DNA of 64,000 nt, from contig NZ_JAHWGU010000011.1 in assembly GCF_020873875.1 (NCBI RefSeq), positions 186,001-250,000 of the forward strand, given 5' to 3'. A program made the translations under genes and the position numbers. The notes beneath the pieces were generated by a model. It was not told the origin of the DNA, searched no databases, and saw only the letters and a program-made list of their open reading frames with translations. The DNA is from Actinoplanes sp. DH11. Its GTDB lineage: Bacteria > Actinomycetota > Actinomycetes > Mycobacteriales > Micromonosporaceae. Of this stretch, positions 33,371-40,977 are shown piece by piece; positions within the stretch are counted from its first letter, which is position 1; each line of letters begins with the position of its first letter.

Positions 33371-34104
33371 AGATGCTCGTCCCCTACCTGACCGGCGGCA
33401 TCCGGCCGGACTGGACGCGATACCTGCAGGAGTACGAGCGCAACGGCGCGGACGCCATCGAGATCGGGTTGCCGTTCTCCGACCCGATCCTGGACGGACC
33501 CACCATCCAGGAGGCCTCCGACCGGGCGCTGCGGCGCGGCGTCACCACCCGGAGCGTGCTCGCCGACCTGGCCGGGGTGCGGATCGGCATCCCGCTGATC
33601 GCGATGACCTACTACAACCTGGTCCTGCACCGGGGCGCGGACCGGTTCTGCGCGGACCTGGCCGAAGCGGGCGTACGCGGCCTGATCGTCCCCGACCTCC
33701 CCCTGGACGAGGCCGGGGCGCTCTCCGACGCCGCCGTCGCGAACGGTGTGGACCTCACCCTGCTGGCCGCGCCCACCACCCCGCCCGACCGGCTCGCCGA
33801 GATCGCCGAGCGCAGCCGGGGCTTCGTCTACGCCATCTCGGTGATGGGCACCACGGGCGAACGCGACGAACTGGCCGAGTCCGGCGTACGCCTCGCCGGG
33901 CGGCTGCGGGAACTCACCGGCAAGCCGGTGCTGCTCGCCTTCGGGATCTCCCGGCCGGAGCATGCGACAGCCGCCGCCGGCGTCTGCGACGGGGTGGTCG
34001 TCGGTGCCGCGCTGATGCGCCGGATCCTGGACGGCGACGAGCCGGAGCAGCTGGGTGCGGCCCTCGCCGGGTTCCGCGCGGGCCTCGATACTGTGACGGT
34101 CTGA
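33367..34104 (+). CDS. trpA: Tryptophan synthase alpha chain
   Basis: The protein has 245 residues. It cleaves indole-3-glycerol phosphate to indole. Catalytic E32 (DAIEIGLPFSDP) and D43 (ILDGPTIQ) are present. YYNLVLHRG, GLIVPDLP and GFVYAISVMGTTGER match the barrel. The N-terminus (MKMLVPYLTGG) is shorter than in E. coli by about 17 residues but keeps the first strand. It is coupled to trpB through ATGA. Confidence 0.94.
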   Translation: MKMLVPYLTGGIRPDWTRYLQEYERNGADAIEIGLPFSDPILDGPTIQEASDRALRRGVTTRSVLADLAGVRIGIPLIAMTYYNLVLHRGADRFCADLAEAGVRGLIVPDLPLDEAGALSDAAVANGVDLTLLAAPTTPPDRLAEIAERSRGFVYAISVMGTTGERDELAESGVRLAGRLRELTGKPVLLAFGISRPEHATAAAGVCDGVVVGAALMRRILDGDEPEQLGAALAGFRAGLDTVTV

Positions 34105-34124
34105 GGGACCCTGACAGGAGGAGC

Positions 34125-34814
34125 ATGGCGGATCGGATACCGGCCTATCGGCGCATCGCCACCGACCTGGCCGAGAAGATCCGCGACGGCGTCTACCGGC
34201 CCGGCGACGCCCTGCCCGCCCAGCGGGAACTCAGCGCCGGGTACGGCGTGACGCTGATGACGCTGCGGCAGGCCCTCCAGGAACTCCGTGACCAGGGGCT
34301 GATCGTGCAGCAGGCAGGCCGGGGCACCTTCGTGACCCCGGCCCACGCCGCCTACCGGGTCGACACGCTGCGCAGCTTCGTCGAGGACCTGCGCGAACAG
34401 GGCCACGAGGTGACCACCCGGGTCCTGGCACACCACGACGGCGTCCTGGAACGCCTGCGCCTGCTCGGCGGCCGGCCCGCGATCCACCAGACGTCACGGG
34501 TGCGCCCGGACATGGCGCCTGCCCTGGACGGCGTCGACTTCCGGGCGGTGTCGCTGTACGCCACCCTGGCAGCCGCCGGCGTGACAATCGCCAGAGCCTC
34601 CGAACGGATCATCCCCGGCCTGCTGCCCGAGGAACTCGCCGCCCACCTGCGACGGGACGCGGGCAGCCCGGTCTTCGTGAGCGCCCGCACCACCTACGGC
34701 CTCGACGACCGGATCCTGGTCGAGGACCGAGCCGTCATCCTCGGCGACCTGCTCGAGATCCGCGCCGAACGCGCTGCCACCCGCCTCTCCCTGCAATGGG
34801 GGGCCGCCGGCTGA
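34125..34814 (+). CDS. GntR-family regulator (HutC/UTRA type)
   Basis: The protein has 229 residues. AGGAGG lies before ATG 34125, 20 bases after trpA. The winged helix-turn-helix (about 1-72) reads YRRIATDLAEKIRDGVYRPGDALPAQRELSAGYGVTLMTLRQALQELRDQGLI. The C-terminal UTRA-like ligand domain (about 85-225) has SFVEDLREQGHEVTTRVL and SRVRPDMAP. It is the third gene of the trpBA operon, and the palindrome at 32137-32170 is the likely site for feedback control. The ligand could be indole, tryptophan or a related metabolite (inference). Confidence 0.9.
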   Translation: MADRIPAYRRIATDLAEKIRDGVYRPGDALPAQRELSAGYGVTLMTLRQALQELRDQGLIVQQAGRGTFVTPAHAAYRVDTLRSFVEDLREQGHEVTTRVLAHHDGVLERLRLLGGRPAIHQTSRVRPDMAPALDGVDFRAVSLYATLAAAGVTIARASERIIPGLLPEELAAHLRRDAGSPVFVSARTTYGLDDRILVEDRAVILGDLLEIRAERAATRLSLQWGAAG

Positions 34815-34923
34815 CCCCGCCGGTCACGGCTGGCGCGGCGGCCGGATGCCCCGCAGAGAGCGTTGTCTGCCGGCGGCTCTGACCAGGTTGACCTCGTCAG
34901 TCCGTCGTTACGAAGCAGTCTAT

Positions 34924-34939
34924 TCGAACTCTTGTTCGA
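34924..34939. promoter_or_regulatory. SOS-box-like sequence (LexA consensus)
   Basis: TCGAAC-TCTT-GTTCGA is a perfect match to the actinobacterial/Bacillus LexA box (GAAC-N4-GTTC with TCGA ends). It lies between the ends of two convergent genes (gntR stop 34814, xpb stop 34955), with a TTGACC word at 34888-34893 upstream. No gene start is nearby, so function is uncertain. Confidence 0.5.
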
Positions 34940-34954
34940 GCGCGGCCCCGGAAG

Positions 34955-36616
34955 TCAGTCGATCTTCGGGAGGGGTGGGCCGAGAACGTCGTCAGCGTCG
35001 ACGATGGTGTAGGCGTAGCCCTGCTCGGCCAGGAAGCGCTGGCGGTGGGACGCGTACTCGGTGTCGATGGTGTCCCGGGAGACGACCGAGTAGAAGTGGG
35101 CCTGCCGCCCGTCGCCCTTGGGCCGCAGGACCCGGCCCAGCCGCTGCGCCTCCTCCTGGCGGGAACCGAACGTGCCGGAGACCTGGATCGCCACCGCCGC
35201 CTCGGGCAGGTCGATCGAGAAGTTGCCGACCTTGGACAGCACCAGCGTCCGCAGCGAGCCGTCGCGGAAGGCGTCGAAGAGCCGTTCCCGTTCCTTGTTG
35301 GTGGTGCTGCCCTGCACGATCGGGGCGTCCAGGTAGTCGCCGAGCTCGTGCAACTGGTCCAGGAATCCGCCGATGACCAGCACCTGCTCGTTGCGGTGCT
35401 TCTCGACGAGCGCCTTGACCACGGGCAGTTTGGTGCGGGCGGTGGCCGCCACCCGGTAGCGCTCCTCGGACTCGCTCACCGCGTACGCCATGCGCTCGGC
35501 GTCGGTCAGGGTGACCCGGACCTCGACGCACTCGGCGGGGGCGATCCAGCCCTGCGCCTCGATGTCCTTCCAAGGCGCGTCGTAGCGTTTCGGGCCGATC
35601 AGCGAGAAGACGTCGCCCTCGCGGCCGTCCTCGCGGACCAGGGTGGCGGTGAGGCCGAGCCGGCGGCGGGCCTGCAGGTCGGCGGTGAACCGGAAGATCG
35701 GCGCGGGCAGCAGGTGGACCTCGTCGTAGATGACCAGGCCCCAGTCGCGGGCGCCGAACAGGTCGAGGTGGGTGAAGGCGCCGCCGCGACGGGACGTGAG
35801 CACCTGGTAGGTCGCGATGGTGACCGCCCGGATCTCCTTGCGCTCGCCGCTGTACTCCCCGATCTCCTCCTCGGTGAGCGAGGTCCGCGCGATCAGCTCC
35901 CGTTTCCACTGCCGGCCGGCGACCGTGTTGGTCACCAGGATCAGCGTGGTCGCTTTCGCGGTGGCCATCGCCGCCGCGCCCACGAGCGTCTTGCCGGCGC
36001 CGCAAGGCAGGACCACGACGCCCGAACCGCCGGCCCAGAAACCGTCGACCGCTTCCTGCTGGTAGGACCGCAGTTTCCAGCCGTCCTCGGCCAGGTCGAT
36101 CGGGTGCGCCTCGCCGTCGACGTAACCGGCCAGGTCCTCGGCCGGCCAGCCCAGCTTCAGCAGTGCCTGCTTGAGCCGGCCGCGTTCGGACGGGTGCACC
36201 GCGATCGTCTCGTCGTCGATGCGGGCGCCGAGCATGCCGGCCAGCTTCTTCGATTTCGCCACCTCGACCAGCACGATCCGGTCGAGGCCGCGCAGGACGA
36301 GGCCGTGCACCGGGTCGTTGGCCAGCTGGAGCCGCCCGTACCTGTCCATCGTCTCGGCGATGTCGACGAGCAGCGCGTGCGGCACCGGGTACCGCGAGAA
36401 TTTGATGAGCGCGTCGACCACGCTTTCGGCGTCGTGGCCCGCGGCTCGCGAGTTCCACAACCCGAGCGGGGTCAGCCGATAAGTGTGCACGTGCTCCGGG
36501 GACCGTTCCAGCTCCGCGAACGGGGCGATCGCCATCCGGCACGCGTGGGCGTCGGGGTGATCCACCTCCAGGAGCAGGGTCTTGTCCGACTGCACGATCA
36601 GTGGTCCGTCGCTCAC
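34955..36616 (-). CDS. xpb: XPB/ERCC3-type DNA repair helicase
   Basis: The protein has 553 residues. GTG 36616 is chosen because GGAGGG lies 7 bases upstream; 45 further residues in frame are unlikely. An N-terminal damage-recognition-like domain precedes Walker A LPCGAGKT (K209), DEVH at 298-301, TATLVREDGREGD with the RED motif of XPB, and helicase motif VI in QEEAQRLGRVLRPKGDG. It is a 3'-5' DNA-unwinding SF2 helicase, the bacterial XPB known from mycobacteria. It pairs with the helicase-associated gene upstream. Confidence 0.94.
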   Translation of the reverse strand: MSDGPLIVQSDKTLLLEVDHPDAHACRMAIAPFAELERSPEHVHTYRLTPLGLWNSRAAGHDAESVVDALIKFSRYPVPHALLVDIAETMDRYGRLQLANDPVHGLVLRGLDRIVLVEVAKSKKLAGMLGARIDDETIAVHPSERGRLKQALLKLGWPAEDLAGYVDGEAHPIDLAEDGWKLRSYQQEAVDGFWAGGSGVVVLPCGAGKTLVGAAAMATAKATTLILVTNTVAGRQWKRELIARTSLTEEEIGEYSGERKEIRAVTIATYQVLTSRRGGAFTHLDLFGARDWGLVIYDEVHLLPAPIFRFTADLQARRRLGLTATLVREDGREGDVFSLIGPKRYDAPWKDIEAQGWIAPAECVEVRVTLTDAERMAYAVSESEERYRVAATARTKLPVVKALVEKHRNEQVLVIGGFLDQLHELGDYLDAPIVQGSTTNKERERLFDAFRDGSLRTLVLSKVGNFSIDLPEAAVAIQVSGTFGSRQEEAQRLGRVLRPKGDGRQAHFYSVVSRDTIDTEYASHRQRFLAEQGYAYTIVDADDVLGPPLPKID

Positions 36617-36702
36617 CCGTACACCCTCCGTAGTAAAGCCGACCCTCCAGTGTGCCACGGAAATCGGCTGCAACATTTCGGAGCGCTCAAGCGTGTACAT
36701 GG

Positions 36703-36740
36703 TGCCGGGCCGTGTGCTGACGGGGGTGCACGGCCCGGCA
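36703..36740 (-). terminator. Hairpin between the helicase-associated gene and xpb
   Basis: A perfect 12-bp stem (36703-36714 with 36729-36740) has a 14-nt loop and lies 8 bases after the minus-strand stop at 36748. xpb probably has its own promoter, or receives only read-through. Confidence 0.7.
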
Positions 36741-36747
36741 AGGACGC

Positions 36748-39210
36748 TCACTCCTCGGTGACCGCCGCGGTGATCCGGTGCAGGGCGAAGGTGTGCAGGC
36801 TCTCGCCGCGCTCGTCCTCGGCACGCAGGTAACCGGCGCTCAGCGACACCGGTTTGACCAGCCGGGACAGCGTGGCGCCGTGCGAGTCGACGTAACCGAC
36901 CCAGACCCGGGCCTTGTCCCGCACCGCCTGCTGCAGCACCGCCATGGCCTGGCTGTGCTGCTGCACCGCGGTCAGCCCCGGCACCGCCTGACCCTGCGCG
37001 GCACGCACGGTGACGGGGGCGCGGCGGGCCGCACGGGTCGCGATGTCGCCGCGGCGCAGCTGCTCGACCACGCCGGCCAGGCGGGGACCGGCCAGCAGCG
37101 GCGGGCCGAGAGGTTCGGGCACCCGGGGGGTACGCGTCACCGCCCGTCGCGCCTTCGGCCGGGTGAGCACCGTCGCGCCACCGGCGTCCTCGGCGACCGG
37201 GGCATAACCGGCCTCCCGCAGCGCGCCCAGCAGCCGGGCCACCGGGCGCGGGCTGACCAGCACCGTCGGCGCGATCCGGCGCAGGTCCACCGGCACCAGC
37301 CGCTTGTCGCCCAGCACCTCGGCGAGCAGCGCCTCGTCGTCGCTGCGCAGGTAGGAGCCGGCCGAGCCGCTGCGCAGGCCGCCGTGCTTGCGCGCGGTGT
37401 CGTCGATCAGGTAGGTGAGCGTCTGCGGCACCGGTGTGCGGGACCGCCGGCGGAACAGGGTGTGCAGGTCATCGGCGCGGTACCCGATGTCGAGCGCCCG
37501 CCGCACGCTCGCCGGGGTGACCCGGAAGACGCTGGCGCCGCCGGCCGACTCGGGTTCGGCGACCGCGTCGAGTTCGGCGGCGAGCTCCGGTTCCGGCGGT
37601 CCCGGCACGACCACTGTCAGGTCGGCCTGCACCAGGACGTGATCGACCGGCGCGGGCAGCAGCTCGTCGAGCGCCCGCACCGCGTCGGCCGGGGCCTCCG
37701 CCGGGTGCAACCCCAGCGGGTCGGTCTCGTCCGGCTCCGGATCGGTCAGGAGCAGGCGGGCGTACGAGGTGAGCGCGCCCAGCCCGGTCACCCCGAGCAC
37801 GGCCGCGCCCGCGTAGGCGTCCCGGTGCGCGACCTCGCGGCCGCGGGCCCGTCGCGGGGCCTGCCACAGCAGCAGCCCGAGCAGGGCGTCGACCGGCGGC
37901 GCGGCGCCCGTACCGAGGTCGGCGAGGGCGTCCAGCGCCTCCCGGCGAGCCTGCGGTGCCCCGGCGCGTTCGGCGTCCGGTGCGAGCGCGTTGATCGGGC
38001 GGTCCCGGTCGTCGCGGCGGCCGATCAGGCCCGGCTGCCGGGTCATCGCCAGCCAGCACCGGGCCAGGGTGGCCCAGCGCTGGGCGACACCGGCGGCACG
38101 CCACAGGTCGTACGCCCCGGTGGGCAGGAAGACGTCCGGTGCCGGGCCGCCGGCGCTGCGGGCGCCGACCTCGGACTCGCCGATCAGGCCGGCCGCGTAC
38201 GCCGTCTCGATCAGGAGGGCGGCCGCGGCCTCGTCCACCCCGGCGGCCTTGGCCAGACGTTTCAGGTCGCGGACGCCGAGGCCGCCGGCTCGCAGCACGG
38301 GCGCGGCCTCGGCGGCCAAGGCTTCCAGGATCGCCTCGGTGGCGCGGACCGCCTCCATCACCTGACCGGCGCCGGCCGAGTCGGCGGCGCGCGGGTCACG
38401 CACCGGGCCGTCCGGCAGCGGCGGGGCCGGGCGCAGCGTGCCGAGCGGGCCGGTCTCGCGGCGCAGCAGCATGCCGATCTCGCGCGGCAGCTCGACGAGT
38501 TCGCCGTCGGGGCGCGGGGCGCGGCCGGCTTCGGAGACCGGCACCAGCACGTGCTGGTCGACAAGCCAGCGGACCGGCTCGGCGACCTCCGCCCGGTCGG
38601 TGTCCGGCTTGCCGCCGTCCGGCGTGCCGTCGTCTGCCCGGCCGGGCGCGGCCCGGTTGAGGGAGGCCCTGTTGAGGGCCCCGATCGGGGGACCCGCGGC
38701 CAGCCGGTCCAGGACGGCGCGGGCGGCCGGCGGCGCGGAGAGCACGGTGCGGCGCAGCTTCGCCCGGTCCGCGACGAGGGCGCCGGCCTGCGCGTCCAGG
38801 AAGTCGGCGGGGCGGCCGAGGCCGGCCGGGTAGGGCGAGGTGACCTCGTCGACCGCGCCCACCACCTGCAACGCCTCCGGCGGGCCGTGCAGCAGGAACC
38901 GGGCCCGGAGCCGGTCGATCGCCGCCCGGACGTCGTCGGGATCGACCCCGGCGGTGAGCTCGAGGATCGCGTCCACCGAGGTGAGCGCGGTCGTGGTGGC
39001 CCGGCTCAGGCGGGTCGCGTCGAGGATCAGCAGGGTGAACTCGTCCAGCCCGTCCAGGCAGCGGGCGACCGAGTTGCGGGACTGTGCGCGTACGGCGAGG
39101 GCCGAGATGTCGGCGGGCACCGGCACGACGAGGTCGGGGCGCAGCTGGATGAGCGTGCCCAGAGCCTCGTCGGGTAGCGACCGTAGTTGATCGGCGAATG
39201 TGGTGGCCAT
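36748..39210 (-). CDS. Helicase-associated (Helicase_C_3/XPB-N-like) protein
   Basis: The protein has 820 residues from ATG 39210 (MATTFADQLRSLPDEALGTLIQLRPDLV). The N-terminus and C-terminal half (HVLVQADLTVVVPGPPEPELAAELDAVAEPES, FRVTPASVRRALDIGYRADDLHTLFRRRSRTPVPQTLTYLIDD) match the helicase-associated family that stands beside XPB in actinobacteria (Rv0862c-like). The C-terminus (KARVWVGYVDSHGATLSRLVKPVSLSAGYLRAEDE) is WYL-like. There is no Walker motif. It probably acts with the XPB helicase. The protein is Ala/Arg-rich with a low-complexity stretch around 170-280. Confidence 0.85.
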   Translation of the reverse strand: MATTFADQLRSLPDEALGTLIQLRPDLVVPVPADISALAVRAQSRNSVARCLDGLDEFTLLILDATRLSRATTTALTSVDAILELTAGVDPDDVRAAIDRLRARFLLHGPPEALQVVGAVDEVTSPYPAGLGRPADFLDAQAGALVADRAKLRRTVLSAPPAARAVLDRLAAGPPIGALNRASLNRAAPGRADDGTPDGGKPDTDRAEVAEPVRWLVDQHVLVPVSEAGRAPRPDGELVELPREIGMLLRRETGPLGTLRPAPPLPDGPVRDPRAADSAGAGQVMEAVRATEAILEALAAEAAPVLRAGGLGVRDLKRLAKAAGVDEAAAALLIETAYAAGLIGESEVGARSAGGPAPDVFLPTGAYDLWRAAGVAQRWATLARCWLAMTRQPGLIGRRDDRDRPINALAPDAERAGAPQARREALDALADLGTGAAPPVDALLGLLLWQAPRRARGREVAHRDAYAGAAVLGVTGLGALTSYARLLLTDPEPDETDPLGLHPAEAPADAVRALDELLPAPVDHVLVQADLTVVVPGPPEPELAAELDAVAEPESAGGASVFRVTPASVRRALDIGYRADDLHTLFRRRSRTPVPQTLTYLIDDTARKHGGLRSGSAGSYLRSDDEALLAEVLGDKRLVPVDLRRIAPTVLVSPRPVARLLGALREAGYAPVAEDAGGATVLTRPKARRAVTRTPRVPEPLGPPLLAGPRLAGVVEQLRRGDIATRAARRAPVTVRAAQGQAVPGLTAVQQHSQAMAVLQQAVRDKARVWVGYVDSHGATLSRLVKPVSLSAGYLRAEDERGESLHTFALHRITAAVTEE

Positions 39211-39289
39211 CGCCTTCAACGCTAACGTTCATGGGACGATGGTGGTGGGTCCGGGCGTGGCCGGACCTCGATTACGAGGAGGACTGAAC

Positions 39290-39493
39290 GTGGCGTCGAA
39301 GGCCAACATGCCGGGCACCCAGGTGTCCGCCAGCCCCAAGGGCGCCCCGCGAGGGGTGGACATGAAGGGTCAGATGCACGTCTCGGAGCTGATCTCCGAC
39401 CGGGCCGCGGCTCCTTCGCCGTTCGGTGACGACATCACCTTCCCGCTCCCCGTGGAGAACCTCATCTACACCCCGACGTTCACCCAGGAGTGA
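39290..39493 (+). CDS. Small hypothetical protein (67 residues)
   Basis: GTG 39290 has AGGAGG 7-8 bases upstream. The sequence is polar with few hydrophobic residues: KGAPRGVDMKGQMHVSELISDRAAA and a C-terminus ITFPLPVENLIYTPTF. It has no signal, span or Cys. It reads as a real gene because of the ribosome site and balanced composition, but I know no family. It is divergent from the helicase-associated gene and about 120 bases before cspB. Confidence 0.6.
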   Translation: MASKANMPGTQVSASPKGAPRGVDMKGQMHVSELISDRAAAPSPFGDDITFPLPVENLIYTPTFTQE

Positions 39494-39610
39494 GCGCCTG
39501 ACCGACCCGTCCGCCGGCACCGCCGGGTGAGATTGCAGTTGGGTCCGGGCCCGCGTCTGGATAGCCTTGCCGTGAGCAGTTGTGTCCATTGAGTGAAGTT
39601 GAGGTCAGCG

Positions 39611-39997
39611 GTGCCCACGGGTCGAGTGAAGTGGTACGACGCGGCTAAGGGATTCGGGTTCGTCACCAGTGATGAGGGCGGCGACGTGTTCCTGCCCAAG
39701 GGCTCGCTGCCGACCGGGGTCACCGAGCTGAAGACCGGTCAGCGGATCGAGTTCGGCGTGGTCGACAGCCGCAAGGGCGCGCAGGCGCTCGGCGTGAAGC
39801 TGCTGGAGGCCCCGCCGTCGGTGGCCGAGCTGCGCCGCCGTCCGGCGGACGAGCTGGCCAGCATGATCGAAGACATGATCAAGGTCCTGGAGAGCTCGGT
39901 GCAGCCGTCGCTGCAGCGTGGCCGCTACCCGGACAAGAAGACCTCGCTGAAGATCGCACAGCTGGTGCACGCGGTCGCCCGCGAGTTCGAGATTTAG
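39611..39997 (+). CDS. cspB: Cold-shock domain protein with C-terminal extension
   Basis: The protein has 128 residues from GTG 39611. The CSD (1-66) has RNP1-like GFGFVTSDE and RNP2-like DVFLPKG. The helical C-terminal extension of about 60 residues (SVAELRRRPADELASMIEDMIKVLES) is typical of the longer actinobacterial CspB (Rv0871-like). It binds single-stranded nucleic acid. The stop overlaps the convergent mqnD stop within the four bases TTAG (39994-39997). Confidence 0.9.
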   Translation: MPTGRVKWYDAAKGFGFVTSDEGGDVFLPKGSLPTGVTELKTGQRIEFGVVDSRKGAQALGVKLLEAPPSVAELRRRPADELASMIEDMIKVLESSVQPSLQRGRYPDKKTSLKIAQLVHAVAREFEI

Positions 39998-40815
39998 AGG
40001 AACGGTTTCACAGGTGGCGTCAGACCCGCCGCCGCTGCGCGTCCCAGGAGGGCGTCGGCGGCGGCGAGTCCGTCTTGGCCGAGGTCGAGGGTGAACTCGT
40101 TGACGTAGAGCTCGATGTGTTGCTTCACGACCGCCGGCTCCATCTCCTGCGCGTTGGCGAGGATGAAGTCGTGGCTCGCCGCCGGGTCCAGCCACGCCTG
40201 GCGGAGCGAGGCACGCACCCATTCGGTCGCCTGGGCCGGGTCGACCGTGCCCTTCTTGGCGAGGATCGCGCCGAGCGGGATCGGCAGGCCGGTGTCGCCC
40301 TCCCACCACTCGCCGAGGTCGGCCAGGGCGGTCAGACCGTACCGCTGGTAGGTGAAGCGCGCCTCGTGGATGACGAGGCCGGCGTCGTAACGGCCGGCGG
40401 CGACGCCCGGCATGATCTCGTGGAACGGCACGACCTCGATGCGGGCCGGCGGGTGGGCCGCGGACCAGAGGCGGAACAGCAGGTATGCCGTGGTGCGGTC
40501 ACCCGGCACCGCCACCGTCCTGCCGGTGAGGTCGTCGAGCGGTTCCCGGGCCAGCACGAGGGGGCCGCAGCCCCGGCCGAGCGCGCCACCGCAGTGCAGC
40601 AGCTCGTAGTCGTCGAGCAGCCACGGCAGCGCCGCGTAACTCACCTTGACCAGGTCGAATCGACCGTCCAGGGCCGCCGTGTTCGTCACGTCGACGTCGG
40701 CGAACGTGAGGTTCACCCGCGGGGCGCCGGGCACCAGCCCGTGGATCAGCGCGTGAAAGACGAAGGTGTCGTTCGGGCACGGGGAGACCGCGAGCGTCAG
40801 TTCCACGACACTCAC
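39994..40815 (-). CDS. mqnD: 1,4-dihydroxy-6-naphthoate synthase
   Basis: The protein has 273 residues from GTG 40815 (GTG 40806 also possible). LTLAVSPCPNDTFVFHALIHGL is the MqnD signature; DVDVTNTAALDGRFDLVKVSYAALPWLL and DAGLVIHEARFTYQRYGL (the catalytic His region) follow. It converts cyclic dehypoxanthinyl futalosine to the naphthoate precursor in the futalosine menaquinone route. mqnB lies about 7 kb away on the same strand; other mqn genes are outside the window. Confidence 0.92.
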   Translation of the reverse strand: MSVVELTLAVSPCPNDTFVFHALIHGLVPGAPRVNLTFADVDVTNTAALDGRFDLVKVSYAALPWLLDDYELLHCGGALGRGCGPLVLAREPLDDLTGRTVAVPGDRTTAYLLFRLWSAAHPPARIEVVPFHEIMPGVAAGRYDAGLVIHEARFTYQRYGLTALADLGEWWEGDTGLPIPLGAILAKKGTVDPAQATEWVRASLRQAWLDPAASHDFILANAQEMEPAVVKQHIELYVNEFTLDLGQDGLAAADALLGRAAAAGLTPPVKPFL

Positions 40816-40952
40816 GCTAGCCGCGCCCGGCGCCGAGTGCCCGCGGCGGCCGCTGTCTAGCTCCCCACATCCGGCGTGCGCCTGGAAAAAAGATTCACGT
40901 TCATATCTGGATCTGGGACGTGACAATTCTTACACTCCGCCTTGTTGGATCA

Positions 40953-40966
40953 TTTGATCGATCAAA
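40953..40966. promoter_or_regulatory. 14-bp palindrome before the dipeptidase-like operon
   Basis: TTTGATCGATCAAA is a perfect palindrome ending 11 bases before the GTG start at 40978 and touching the AAAGGGGG ribosome site. It could be an operator for this sugar/peptide operon. No dedicated regulator is adjacent. Confidence 0.4.
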
Positions 40967-40977
40967 GGGGGTGTCCC

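Noticed and set aside
34846..35376. Plus-strand ORF under the SOS-like box
   Set aside because: It would have been an attractive SOS target, but it starts before the box and its product is Arg/Pro/Ser-rich antisense to xpb.
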